From Haliclystus octoradiatus (taxonomy: Eukaryota; Cnidaria; Staurozoa; Stauromedusae; Haliclystidae): a stretch of 64,000 nucleotides of DNA. Of this stretch, positions 1-12,263 are shown piece by piece. Position 1 is the first letter of the stretch, and each line of letters opens with the position of its first letter. The stretch covers positions 682,001 through 746,000 of the forward strand of contig CAKAJK010000003.1 of assembly GCA_916610825.1 (NCBI GenBank), given 5' to 3'. Made by a program: the position numbers and the translations under genes. The notes beneath the pieces were generated by a model. That model did not search any database. It was not told the origin of the DNA and saw only the letters and a program-made list of their open reading frames with translations.

Positions 1-148
1 CTTCAAACACGAATTACTCGAGTTATAGTTGAGCAATCATTTCACAAATAGTATATTTGGAATCAGTGCACAATTCTGAACAAGAATATTGTTCTCAAAA
101 GTTTAAAATGCACAGTTTTGAAATTTCGAAATTTAACAAAGTTTTGTA
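1..148 (+). repeat. Representative monomer A (148 bp)
   Basis: First half of the dimer, starting CTTCAAACACGAATTACTCG and ending AAAGTTTTGTA. It carries an XhoI-type CTCGAG at 17-22, the shared core at 35-100 and an A-specific tail that includes GAAATTTCGAAATTT. Its start aligns with B (CTTCAAAC against CGTCAAAC). B carries 6 extra bases before its CTCGAG, and the A tail is 3 bp longer than the B tail. The length is close to the 147 bp of a nucleosome core, as in many satellites. This copy has a private A to C change at 71 relative to most A copies. Confidence 0.93.
35..100 (+). repeat. Conserved 66-bp core, A copy
   Basis: The A core runs from AATCATTTCACAAATAG to TTCTCAAAA. It aligns without gaps to the B core at 189-254, and typical copies of the two differ at only about four positions: AATCA/AATCG, GTGC/GTGA and two in TTGTTC/TTGTAT. 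The flanking parts of A and B are much more diverged. The core contains the dyad CAAATA-GTA-TATTTG (45-59 here), two 6-bp arms around 3 nt. A-monomer variants that disrupt the dyad occur: GTATGTTTGG in the forward arm and TATGTGG (read as CCACATA) in zone R2. A protein-binding role is possible but is inference. Confidence 0.8.
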
Positions 149-299
149 CGTCAAACTAAAACAACAATTTCTCGAGTTATAATGGCGTAATCGTTTCACA
201 AATAGTATATTTGGAATCAGTGAAAAATTCTGAACAAGAATATTGTATTCAAAACTTCTATTTTACAGTCTCAAATTTTCAACTTTAAACAAAGGAAAT
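149..299 (+). repeat. Representative monomer B (151 bp)
   Basis: Second half of the dimer, from CGTCAAACTAAAAC to AAAGGAAAT. It has its own CTCGAG at 171-176, the segment ATAATGGCGTAATCG that distinguishes it from A, and the shared core at 189-254. The B-specific tail (about 255-299) contains short A and T tracts roughly 10 bp apart. The first copy has ACAGTCTC where nearly all others have ACAGTTTC. Confidence 0.93.
189..254 (+). repeat. Conserved 66-bp core, B copy
   Basis: This is the counterpart of the A core, AATCGTTTCACAAATAG through GTATTCAAAA. The CAAATA-GTA-TATTTG dyad is intact in almost all B copies. The exception is a lineage reading TATTTCTGAAACG on the plus strand of the reverse arm (23825, 45112, 45863, 48708, 49460, 50511, 59644, 60396 and 61447, approximately), where one arm base is changed. 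The breakpoints of all 24 hybrid monomers lie inside this core. Confidence 0.8.
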
Positions 300-2079
300 C
301 TTCAAACACGAATTACTCGAGTTATAGTTGAGCAATCATTTCACAAATAGTATATTTGGAATCAGTGCAAAATTGTGAACAAGAATAATGTTCTCAAAAG
401 TTTAAAATGTACAGTTTTGAAATTTCGAATTTTAACAAAGTTTTGTACGTCAAACTAAAACAAGAATTTCTCGAGTTATAATGGCGTAATCGTTTCACAA
501 ATAGTATATTTGGAATCAGTGAAAAATTCTGAACCAGAATATTGTATTCAAAACTTCTATTTTACAGTTTCAAATTTTCAACTTTAAACAAAGGAAATCT
601 TCAAACACGAATTACTCGAGTTATAGTTGAGCAATCATTTCACAAATAGTATGTTTGGAATCAGTGCAAAATTCTGAACAAGAATAATGTTCTCAAAATT
701 TTAAAATGTACAGTTTTGAAATTTCGAATTTTAACAAAGTTTTGTACGTCAAACTAAAACAAGAATTTCTCGAGTTATAATGGCGTAATCGTTTCACAAA
801 TAGTATATTTGAAATCAGTGAAAAATTCTGAACAAGAATATTGTATTCAAAACTTCTATTTTACAGTTTCAAATTTTCAACTTTAAACAAAGGAAATCTT
901 CAAACACGAATTACTCGAGTTATAGTTGAGCAATCATTTCACAAATAGTATATTTGGAATCAGTGCAAAATTCTGAACAAGAATATTGTTCTCAAAAGTT
1001 TAAAATGCACAGTTTTGAAATTTCGAAATTTAACAAAGTTTTGTACGTCAAACTAAAACAACAATTTCTCGAGTTATAATGGCGTAATCGTTTCACAAAT
1101 AGTATATTTGGAATCAGTGAAAAATTCTGAACAAGAATATTGTTTTCAAAACTTCTATTTTACAGTTTCAAATTTTCAACTTTTAACAAAGGAAATCTTC
1201 AAACACGAATTACTCGAGTTATAGTTGAGCAATCATTTCACAAATAGTATGTTTGGAATCAGTGCAAAATTCTGAACAAGAATAATGTTCTCAAAATTTT
1301 AAAATGTACAGTTTTGAAATTTCGAATTTTAACAAAGTTTTGTACGTCAAACTAAAACAAGAATTTCTCGAGTTATAATGGCGTAATCGTTTCACAAATA
1401 GTATATTTGGAATCAGTGAAAAATTCTGAACAAGAATATTGTATTCAAAACTTCTATTTTACAGTTTCAAATTTTCAACTTTAAACAAAGGAAATCTTCA
1501 AACACGAATTACTCGAGTTATAGTTGAGCAATCATATCACAAATAGTATATTTGGAATCAGTGCAAAATTGTGAACAATAATAATGTTCTCAAAATCTTA
1601 AAATGTACAGTTTTGAAATTTCGAATTTTAACAAAGTTTTGTACGTCAAACTAAAACAAGAATTTCTCGAGTTATAATGGCGTAATCGTTTCACAAATAG
1701 TATATTTGGAATCAGTGAAAAATTCTGAACCAGAATATTGTATTCAAAACTTCTATTTTACAGTTTCAAATTTTCAACTTTAAACAAAGGAAATCTTCAA
1801 ACACGAATTACTCGAGTTATAGTTGAGCAATCATTTCACAAATAGTATGTTTGGAATCAGTGCAAAATTCTGAACAAGAATAATGTTCTCAAAATTTTAA
1901 AATGTACAGTTTTGAAATTTCGAATTTTAACAAAGTTTTGTACGTCAAACTAAAACAAGAATTTCTCGAGTTATAATGGCGTAATCGTTTCACAAATAGT
2001 ATATTTGGAATCAGTGAAAAATTCTGAACAAGAATATTGTATTCAAAACTTCTATTTTACAGTTTCAAATTTTCAACTT

Positions 2080-3743
2080 TAAACAAAGGAAATCTTCAAA
2101 CACGAATTACTCGAGTTATAGTTGAGCAATCATTTCACAAATAGTATATTTGGAATCAGTGCAAAATTCTGAACAAGAATAATGTTCTCGAAATTTTAAA
2201 ATGTACAGTTTTGAAATTTCGAATTTTAACAAAGTTTTGTACGTCAAACTAAAACAAGAATTTCTCGAGTTATAATGGCGTAATCGTTTCACAAATAGTA
2301 TATTTGGAATCAGTGAAAAGTTCTGAACAAGAATATTGTATTCAAAACTTCTATTTTACAGTTTCAAATTTTCAACTTTAAAAACAAAGGAAATCTTCAA
2401 ACACGAATTACTCGAGTTATAGTTGAGCAATCATTTCACAAATAGTATATTTGGAATCAGTGCAAAATTGTGAACAAGAATAATGTTGTCAAAAGATTAA
2501 AATGTACAGTTTTGAAATTTCGAATTTTAACAAAGTTTTGTACGTCAAACTAAAACAAGAATTTCTCGAGTTATAATGGCGTAATCGTTTCACAAATAGT
2601 ATATTTGGAATCAGTGAAAAATTCTGAACCAGAATATTGTATTCAAAACTTCTATTTTACAGTTTCAAATTTTCAACTTTAAACAAAGGAAATCTTCAAA
2701 CACGAATTACTCGAGTTATAGTTGAGCAATCATTCCACAAATAGTAGGTTTGGAATCAGTGCAAAATTCTGAACAAGAATAATGTTCTCAAAATTTTAAA
2801 ATGTACAGTTTTGAAATTTCGAATTTTAACAAAGTTTTGTACGTCAAACTAAAACAACAATTTCTCGAGTTATAATGGCGTAATCGTTTCACAAATAGTA
2901 TATTTGGAATCAGTGAAAAATTCTGAACAAGAATATTGTTTTCAAAACTTCTATTTTACAGTTTCAAATTTTCAACTTTTAACAAAGGAAATCTTCAAAC
3001 ACGAATTACTCGAGTTATAGTTGAGCAATCATTTCACAAATAGTATATTTGGAATCAGTGCAAAATTGTGAACAAGAATAATGTTCTCAAAAGTTTAAAA
3101 TGTACGGTTTTGAAATTTCGAATTTTAACAAAGTTTTGTACGTCAAACTAAAACAAGAATTTCTCGAGTTATAATGGCGTAATCGTTTCACAAATAGTAT
3201 ATTTGAAATCAGTGAAAAATTCTGAACAAGAATATTGTATTCAAAACTTCTATTTTACAGTTTCAAATTTTCAACTTTAAACAAAGGAAATCTTCAAACA
3301 CGAATTACTCGAGTTATAGTTGAGCAATCATTTCACAAATAGTATATTTGGAATCAGTGCAAAATTCTGAACAAGAATATTGTTCTCAAAAGTTTAAAAT
3401 GCACAGTTTTGAAATTTCGAAATTTAACAAAGTTTTGTACGTCAAACTAAAACAACAATTTCTCGAGTTATAATGGCGTAATCGTTTCACAAATAGTATA
3501 TTTGGAATCAGTGAAAAATTCTGAACAAGAATATTGTATTCAAAACTTCTATTTTACAGTTTCAAATTTTCAACTTTAAACAAAGGAAATCTTCAAACAC
3601 GAATTACTCGAGTTATAGTTGAGCAATCATTTCACAAATAGTATATTTGGAATCAGTGCAAAATTCTGAACAAGAATAATGTTCTCAAAATTTTAAAATG
3701 TACAGTTTTGAAATTTCGAATTTTAACAAAGTTTTGTACGTCA
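2080..3743 (+). repeat. Segmental duplication L1, copy 1 (offset 10837)
   Basis: A run of about 5.5 dimers shares its whole order of private variants with 12917-14580: GTTCTCGAAA, the 2-bp insertion, GTTGTCAAAAG, GAACCAGAAT, AGTAGGTTTGG, ACAACAATTT, TGTACGGTTTTG and ATTTGAAATCAG. Three markers checked individually (2381/13218, 2485/13322 and 3101/13938) all give an offset of exactly 10837. The boundaries are set by the first differing variants and are approximate on the left. Confidence 0.85.
2094..2394 (+). repeat. 301-bp dimer variant with 2-bp insertion
   Basis: The B tail reads TTTAAAAACAAAGG instead of TTTAAACAAAGG, giving a 301-bp unit. The same insertion recurs at about 11651 and 13217. 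It is accompanied each time by GTTCTCGAAATTTT in A and AAAAGTTCTG in B, so the three units are copies of one ancestor and mark duplicated segments. Confidence 0.88.
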
Positions 3744-5329
3744 AACTAAAACAAGAATTTCTCGAGTTATAATGGCGTAATCGTTTCACAAATAGTATAT
3801 TTGGAATCAGTGAAAAGTTCTGAACAAGAATATTGTATTCAAAACTTCTATTTTACAGTTTCAAATTTTCAACTTTAAACAAAGGAAATCTTCAAACACG
3901 AATTACTCGAGTTATAGTTGAGCAATCATTTCACAAATAGTATATTTGGAATCAGTGCAAAATTCTGAACAAGAATAATGTTCTCAAAATTTTAAAATGT
4001 ACAGTTTTGAAATTTCGAATTTTAACAAAGTTTTGTACGTCAAACTAAAACAAGAATTTCTCGAGTTATAATGGCGTAATCGTTTCACAAATAGTATATT
4101 TGGAATCAGTGAAAAGTTCTGAACAAGAATATTGTATTCAAAACTTCTATTTTACAGTTTCAAATTTTCAACTTTAAACAAAGGAAATCTTCAAACACGA
4201 ATTACTCGAGTTATAGTTGAGCAATCATTTCACAAATAGTATATTTGGAATCAGTGCAAAATTGTGAACAAGAATAATGTTCTCAAAAGTTTAAAATGTA
4301 CAGTTTTGAAATTTCGAATTTTAACAAAGTTTTGTACGTCAAACTAAAACAAGAATTTCTCGAGTTATAATGGCGTAATCGTTTCACAAATAGTATATTT
4401 GGAATCAGTGAAAAATTCTGAACCAGAATATTGTATTCAAAACTTCTATTTTACAGTTTCAAATTTTCAACTTTAAACAAAGGAAATCTTCAAACACGAA
4501 TTACTCGAGTTATAGTTGAGCAATCATTTCACAAATAGTATGTTTGGAATCAGTGCAAAATTCTGAACAAGAATAATGTTCTCAAAATTTTAAAATGTAC
4601 AGTTTTGAAATTTCGAATTTTAACAAAGTTTTGTACGTCAAACTAAAACAAGAATTTCTCGAGTTATAATGGCGTAATCGTTTCACAAATAGTATATTTG
4701 GAATCAGTGAAAAATTCTGAACAAGAACATTGTATTTAAAACTTCTATTTTACAGTTTCAAATTTTCAACTTTAAACAAAGGAAATCTTCAAACACGAAT
4801 TACTCGAGTTATAGTTGAGCAATCATTTCACAAATAGTATATTTGGAATCAGTGCAAAATTGTGAACAAGAATAATGTTCTCAAAAGATTAAAATGTACA
4901 GTTTTGAAATTTCGAATTTTAACAAAGTTTTGTAGGTCAAACTAAAACAAGAATTTCTCGAGTTATAATGGCGTAATCGTTTCACAAATAGTATATTTGG
5001 AATCAGTGAAAAGTTCTGAACAAGAATATTGTATTCAAAACTTCTATTTTACAGTTTCAAATTTTCAACTTTAAACAAAGGAAATCTTCAAACACGAATT
5101 ACTCGAGTTATAGTTGAGCAATCATTTCACAAATAGTATATTTGGAATCAGTGCAAAATTGTGAACAAGAATAATGTTCTCAAAAGATTAAAATGTACAG
5201 TTTTGAAATTTCGAATTTTAACAAAGTTTTGTACGTCAAACTAAAACAAGAATTTCCCGAGTTATAATGGCGTAATCGTTTCACAAATAGTATATTTGGA
5301 ATCAGTGAAAAATTCTGAACAAGAATATT

Positions 5330-6685
5330 GTATTCAAAACTTCTATTTTACAGTTTCAAATTTTCAACTTTAAACAAAGGAAATCTTCAAACACGAATTA
5401 CTCGAGTTATAGTTGAGCAATCATTTCACAAATAGTATGTTTGGAATCAGTGCAAAATTCTGAACAAGAATAATGTTCTCAAAATTTTAAAATGTACAGT
5501 TTTGAAATTTCGAATTTTAACAAAGTTTTGTACGTCAAACTAAAACAAGAATTTCTCGAGTTATAATGGCGTAATCGTTTCACAAATAGTATATTTGGAA
5601 TCAGTGAAAAATTCTGAACAAGAATATTGTATTCAAAACTTCTATTTTACAGTTTCAAATTTTCAACTTTTAACAAAGGAAATCTTCAAACACGAATTAC
5701 TCGAGTTATAGTTGAGCAATCATTTCACAAATAGTATATTTGGAATCAGTGCAAAATTGTGAACAAGAATAATGTTCTCAAAAGTTTAAAATGTACAGTT
5801 TTGAAATTTCGAATTTTAACAAAGTTTTGTACGTCAAACTAAAACAAGAATTTCTCGAGTTATAATGGCGTAATCGTTTCACAAATAGTATATTTGAAAT
5901 CAGTGAAAAATTCTGAACAAGAATATTGTATTCAAAACTTCTATTTTACAGTTTCAAATTTTCAACTTTAAACAAAGGAAATCTTCAAACACGAATTACT
6001 CGAGTTATAGTTGAGCAATCATTTCACAAATAGTATATTTGGAATCAGTGCAAAATTCTGAACAAGAATATTGTTCTCAAAAATTTAAAATGCACAGTTT
6101 TGAAATTTCGAAATTTAACAAAGTTTTGTACGTCAAACTAAAACAACAATTTCTCGAGTTATAATGGCGTAATCGTTTCACAAATAGTATATTTGGAATC
6201 AGTGAAAAATTCTGAACAAGAATATTGTTTTCAAAACTTCTATTTTACAGTTTCAAATTTTCAACTTTTAACAAAGGAAATCTTCAAACACGAATTACTC
6301 GAGTTATAGTTGAGCAATCATTTCACAAATAGTATGTTTGGAATCAGTGCAAAATTCTGAACAAGAATAATGTTCTCAAAATTTTAAAATGTACAGTTTT
6401 GAAATTTCGAATTTTAACAAAGTTTTGTACGTCAAACTAAAACAAGAATTTCTCGAGTTATAATGGCGTAATCGTTTCACAAATAGTATATTTGGAATCA
6501 GTGAAAAATTCTGAACAAGAATACTGTATTCAAAACTTCTATTTTACAGTTTCAAATTTTCAACTTTAAACAAAGGAAATCTTCAAACACGAATTACTCG
6601 AGTTATAGTTGAGCAATCATTTCACAAATAGTATATTTGGAATCAGTGCAAAATTGTGAACAAGAATAATGTTCTCAAAAGATTA
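5330..6685 (+). repeat. Segmental duplication L2, copy 1 (offset 2990)
   Basis: About 4.5 dimers share marker order with 8320-9675 at an offset of ten dimers (2990 bp). The most specific shared marker is CTCAAAAATTTAAAATGCAC at 6077 and 9067, where most copies have AAAAGTTTAAAA. ATTTGAAATCAG at 5892 and 8882 agrees. A single difference, AATACTGTATT at about 6521, is private to this copy. Edges are approximate. Confidence 0.78.
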
Positions 6686-8319
6686 AAATGCACAGTTTTG
6701 AAATTTCGAAATTTAACAAAGTTTTGTACGTCAAACTAAAACAACAATTTCTCGAGTTATAATGGCGTAATCGTTTCACAAATAGTATATTTGGAATCAG
6801 TGAAAAATTCTGAACAAGAATATTGTTTTCAAAACTTCTATTTTACAGTTTCAAATTTTCAACTTTAAACAAAGGAAATCTTCAAACACGAATTACTCGA
6901 GTTATAGTTGAGCAATCATTTCACAAATAGTATGTTTGGAATCAGTGCAAAATTCTGAACAAGAATAATGTTCTCAAAATTTTAAAATGTACAGTTTTGA
7001 AATTTCGAATTTTAACAAAGTTTTGTACGTCAAACTAAAACAAGAATTTCTCGAGTTATAATGGCGTAATCGTTTCACAAATAGTATATTTGGAATCAGT
7101 GAAAAATTCTGAACAAGAATATTGTATTCAAAACTTCTATTTTACAGTTTCAAATTTTCAACTTTAAACAAAGGAAATCTTCAAACACGAATTACTCGAG
7201 TTATAGTTGAGCAATCATTTCACAAATAGTATATTTGGAATCAGTGCAAAATTGTGAACAAGAATAATGTTCTCAAAAGATTAAAATGTACAGTTTTGAA
7301 ATTTCAAATTTTAACAAAGTTTTGTACGTCAAACTAAAACAAGAATTTCTCGAGTTATAATGGCGTAATCGTTTCACAAATAGTATATTTGGAATCAGTG
7401 AAAAGTTCTGAACAAGAATATTGTATTCAAAACTTCTATTTTACAGTTTCAAATTTTCAACTTTAAACAAAGGAAATCTTCAAACACGAATTACTCGAGT
7501 TATAGTTGAGCAATCATTTCACAAATAGTATATTTGGAATCAGTGCAAAATTGTGAACAAGAATAATGTTCTCAAAAGATTAAAATGTACAGTTTTGAAA
7601 TTTCGAATTTTAACAAAGTTTTGTACGTCAAACTAAAACAAGAATTTCTCGAGTTATAATGGCGTAATCGTTTCACAAATAGTATATTTGGAATCAGTGA
7701 AAAATTCTGAACCAGAATATTGTATTCAAAACTTCTATTTTACAGTTTCAAATTTTCAACTTTAAACAAAGGAAATCTTCAAACACGAATTACTCGAGTT
7801 ATAGTTGAGCAATCATTTCACAAATAGTATGTTTGGAATCAGTGCAAAATTCTGAACAAGAATAATGTTCTCAAAATTTTAAAATGTACAGTTTTGAAAT
7901 TTCGAATTTTAACAAAGTTTTGTACGTCAAACTAAAACAAGAATTTCTCGAGTTATAATGGCGTAATCGTTTCACAAATAGTATATTTGGAATCAGTGAA
8001 AAATTCTGAACAAGAATATTGTATTCAAAACTTCTATTTTACAGTTTCAAATTTTCAACTTTTAACAAAGGAAATCTTCAAACACGAATTACTCGAGTTA
8101 TAGTTGAGCAATCATTTCACAAATAGTATGTTTGGAATCAGTGCCAAATTCTGAACAAGAATAATGTTCTCAAAATTTTAAAATGTACAGTTTTGAAATT
8201 TCGAATTTTAACAAAGTTTTGTACGTCAAACTAAAACAAGAATTTCTCGAGTTATAATGGCGTAATCGTTTCACAAATAGTATATTTGGAATCAGTGAAA
8301 AATTCTGAACCAGAATATT

Positions 8320-9675
8320 GTATTCAAAACTTCTATTTTACAGTTTCAAATTTTCAACTTTAAACAAAGGAAATCTTCAAACACGAATTACTCGAGTTAT
8401 AGTTGAGCAATCATTTCACAAATAGTATGTTTGGAATCAGTGCAAAATTCTGAACAAGAATAATGTTCTCAAAATTTTAAAATGTACAGTTTTGAAATTT
8501 CGAATTTTAACAAAGTTTTGTACGTCAAACTAAAACAAGAATTTCTCGAGTTATAATGGCGTAATCGTTTCACAAATAGTATATTTGGAATCAGTGAAAA
8601 ATTCTGAACAAGAATATTGTATTCAAAACTTCTATTTTACAGTTTCAAATTTTCAACTTTTAACAAAGGAAATCTTCAAACACGAATTACTCGAGTTATA
8701 GTTGAGCAATCATTTCACAAATAGTATATTTGGAATCAGTGCAAAATTGTGAACAAGAATAATGTTCTCAAAAGTTTAAAATGTACAGTTTTGAAATTTC
8801 GAATTTTAACAAAGTTTTGTACGTCAAACTAAAACAAGAATTTCTCGAGTTATAATGGCGTAATCGTTTCACAAATAGTATATTTGAAATCAGTGAAAAA
8901 TTCTGAACAAGAATATTGTATTCAAAACTTCTATTTTACAGTTTCAAATTTTCAACTTTAAACAAAGGAAATCTTCAAACACGAATTACTCGAGTTATAG
9001 TTGAGCAATCATTTCACAAATAGTATATTTGGAATCAGTGCAAAATTCTGAACAAGAATATTGTTCTCAAAAATTTAAAATGCACAGTTTTGAAATTTCG
9101 AAATTTAACAAAGTTTTGTACGTCAAACTAAAACAACAATTTCTCGAGTTATAATGGCGTAATCGTTTCACAAATAGTATATTTGGAATCAGTGAAAAAT
9201 TCTGAACAAGAATATTGTTTTCAAAACTTCTATTTTACAGTTTCAAATTTTCAACTTTTAACAAAGGAAATCTTCAAACACGAATTACTCGAGTTATAGT
9301 TGAGCAATCATTTCACAAATAGTATGTTTGGAATCAGTGCAAAATTCTGAACAAGAATAATGTTCTCAAAATTTTAAAATGTACAGTTTTGAAATTTCGA
9401 ATTTTAACAAAGTTTTGTACGTCAAACTAAAACAAGAATTTCTCGAGTTATAATGGCGTAATCGTTTCACAAATAGTATATTTGGAATCAGTGAAAAATT
9501 CTGAACAAGAATATTGTATTCAAAACTTCTATTTTACAGTTTCAAATTTTCAACTTTAAACAAAGGAAATCTTCAAACACGAATTACTCGAGTTATAGTT
9601 GAGCAATCATTTCACAAATAGTATATTTGGAATCAGTGCAAAATTGTGAACAAGAATAATGTTCTCAAAAGATTA
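8320..9675 (+). repeat. Segmental duplication L2, copy 2
   Basis: Matches 5330-6685 at offset 2990. A further related copy follows 1794 bp (six dimers) downstream, at about 10.1-11.4 kb: the GCACAG variant at 9081 recurs at 10875, there with AAAAGTTTAAAA. Downstream of 9.6 kb the best match switches to 7.2-8.1 kb at offset 2392 (eight dimers), so the forward arm is a patchwork of overlapping duplications. Confidence 0.75.
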
Positions 9676-11530
9676 AAATGTACAGTTTTGAAATTTCGAA
9701 TTTTAACAAAGTTTTGTACGTCAAACTAAAACAAGAATTTCCCGAGTTATAATGGCGTAATCGTTTCACAAATAGTATATTTGGAATCAGTGAAAAGTTC
9801 TGAACAAGAATATTGTATTCAAAACTTCTATTTTACAGTTTCAAATTTTCAACTTTAAACAAAGGAAATCTTCAAACACGAATTACTCGAGTTATAGTTG
9901 AGCAATCATTTCACAAATAGTATATTTGGAATCAGTGCAAAATTGTGAACAAGAATAATGTTCTCAAAAGATTAAAATGTACAGTTTTGAAATTTCGAAT
10001 TTTAACAAAGTTTTGTACGTCAAACTAAAACAAGAATTTCTCGAGTTATAATGGCGTAATCGTTTCACAAATAGTATATTTGGAATCAGTGAAAAATTCT
10101 GAACCAGAATATTGTATTCAAAACTTCTATTTTACAGTTTCAAATTTTCAACTTTAAACAAAGGAAATCTTCAAACACGAATTACTCGAGTTATAGTTGA
10201 GCAATCATTTCACAAATAGTATGTTTGGAATCAGTGCAAAATTCTGAACAAGAATAATGTTCTCAAAATTTTAAAATGTACAGTTTTGAAATTTCGAATT
10301 TTAACAAAGTTTTGTACGTCAAACTAAAACAAGAATTTCTCGAGTTATAATGGCGTAATCGTTTCACAAATAGTATATTTGGAATCAGTGAAAAATTCTG
10401 AACAAGAATATTGTATTCAAAACTTCTATTTTACAGTTTCAAATTTTCAACTTTTAACAAAGGAAATCTTCAAACACGAATTACTCGAGTTATAGTTGAG
10501 CAATCATTTCACAAATAGTATATTTGGAATCAGTGCAAAATTGTGAACAAGAATAATGTTCTCAAAAGTTTAAAATGTACAGTTTTGAAATTTCGAATTT
10601 TAACAAAGTTTTGTACGTCAAACTAAAACAAGAATTTCTCGAGTTATAATGGCGTAATCGTTTCACAAATAGTATATTTGAAATCAGTGAAAAATTCTGA
10701 ACAAGAATATTGTATTCAAAACTTCTATTTTACAGTTTCAAATTTTCAACTTTAAACAAAGGAAATCTTCAAACACGAATTACTCGAGTTATAGTTGAGC
10801 AATCATTTCACAAATAGTATATTTGGAATCAGTGCAAAATTCTGAACAAGAATATTGTTCTCAAAAGTTTAAAATGCACAGTTTTGAAATTTCGAAATTT
10901 AACAAAGTTTTGTACGTCAAACTAAAACAACAATTTCTCGAGTTATAATGGCGTAATCGTTTCACAAATAGTATATTTGGAATCAGTGAAAAATTCTGAA
11001 CAAGAATATTGTTTTCAAAACTTCTATTTTACAGTTTCAAATTTTCAACTTTTAACAAAGGAAATCTTCAAACACGAATTACTCGAGTTATAGTTGAGCA
11101 ATCATTTCACAAATAGTATGTTTGGAATCAGTGCAAAATTCTGAACAAGAATAATGTTCTCAAAATTTTAAAATGTACAGTTTTGAAATTTCGAATTTTA
11201 ACAAAGTTTTGTACGTCAAACTAAAACAAGAATTTCTCGAGTTATAATGGCGTAATCGTTTCACAAATAGTATATTTGGAATCAGTGAAAAATTCTGAAC
11301 AAGAATATTGTATTCAAAACTTCTATTTTACAGTTTCAAATTTTCAACTTTAAACAAAGGAAATCTTCAAACACGAATTACTCGAGTTATAGTTGAGCAA
11401 TCATTTCACAAATAGTATATTTGGAATCAGTGCAAAATTCTGAACAAGAATAATGTTCTCGAAATTTTAAAATGTACAGTTTTGAAATTTCGAATTTTAA
11501 CAAAGTTTTGTACGTCAAACTAAAACAAGA

Positions 11531-11550
11531 ATTTCTTGAGCTTTAATGGC
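11531..11550 (+). repeat. B monomer with clustered substitutions removing the CTCGAG site
   Basis: The usual ATTTCTCGAGTTATAATGG reads ATTTCTTGAGCTTTAATGG here, three substitutions within about ten bases in an otherwise typical monomer. It is the only copy of this form that I saw. Independent single losses of the same hexamer (CCCGAG) occur at about 5256, 9741 and 11836. Confidence 0.75.
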
Positions 11551-12263
11551 GTAATCGTTTCACAAATAGTATATTTGGAATCAGTGAAAAGTTCTGAACA
11601 AGAATATTGTATTCAAAACTTCTATTTTACAGTTTCAAATTTTCAACTTTAAAAACAAAGGAAATCTTCAAACACGAATTACTCGAGTTATAGTTGAGCA
11701 ATCATTTCACAAATAGTATATTTGGAATCAGTGCAAAATTGTGAACAAGAATAATGTTCTCAAAAGATTAAAATGTACAGTTTTGAAATTTCGAATTTTA
11801 ACAAAGTTTTGTACGTCAAACTAAAACAAGAATTTCCCGAGTTATAATGGCGTAATCGTTTCACAAATAGTATATTTGGAATCAGTGAAAAATTCTGAAC
11901 CAGAATATTGTATTCAAAACTTCTATTTTACAGTTTCAAATTTTCAACTTTAAACAAAGGAAATCTTCAAACACGAATTACTCGAGTTATAGTTGAGCAA
12001 TCATTTCACAAATAGTAGGTTTGGAATCAGTGCAAAATTCTGAACAAGAATAATGTTCTCAAAATTTTAAAATGTACAGTTTTGAAATTTCGAATTTTAA
12101 CAAAGTTTTGTACGTCAAACTAAAACAAGAATTTCTCGAGTTATAATGGCGTAATCGTTTCACAAATAGTATATTTGGAATCAGTGAAAAATTCTGAACA
12201 AGAATATTGTATTCAAAACTTCTATTTTACAGTTTCAAATTTTCAACTTTAAACAAAGGAAAT

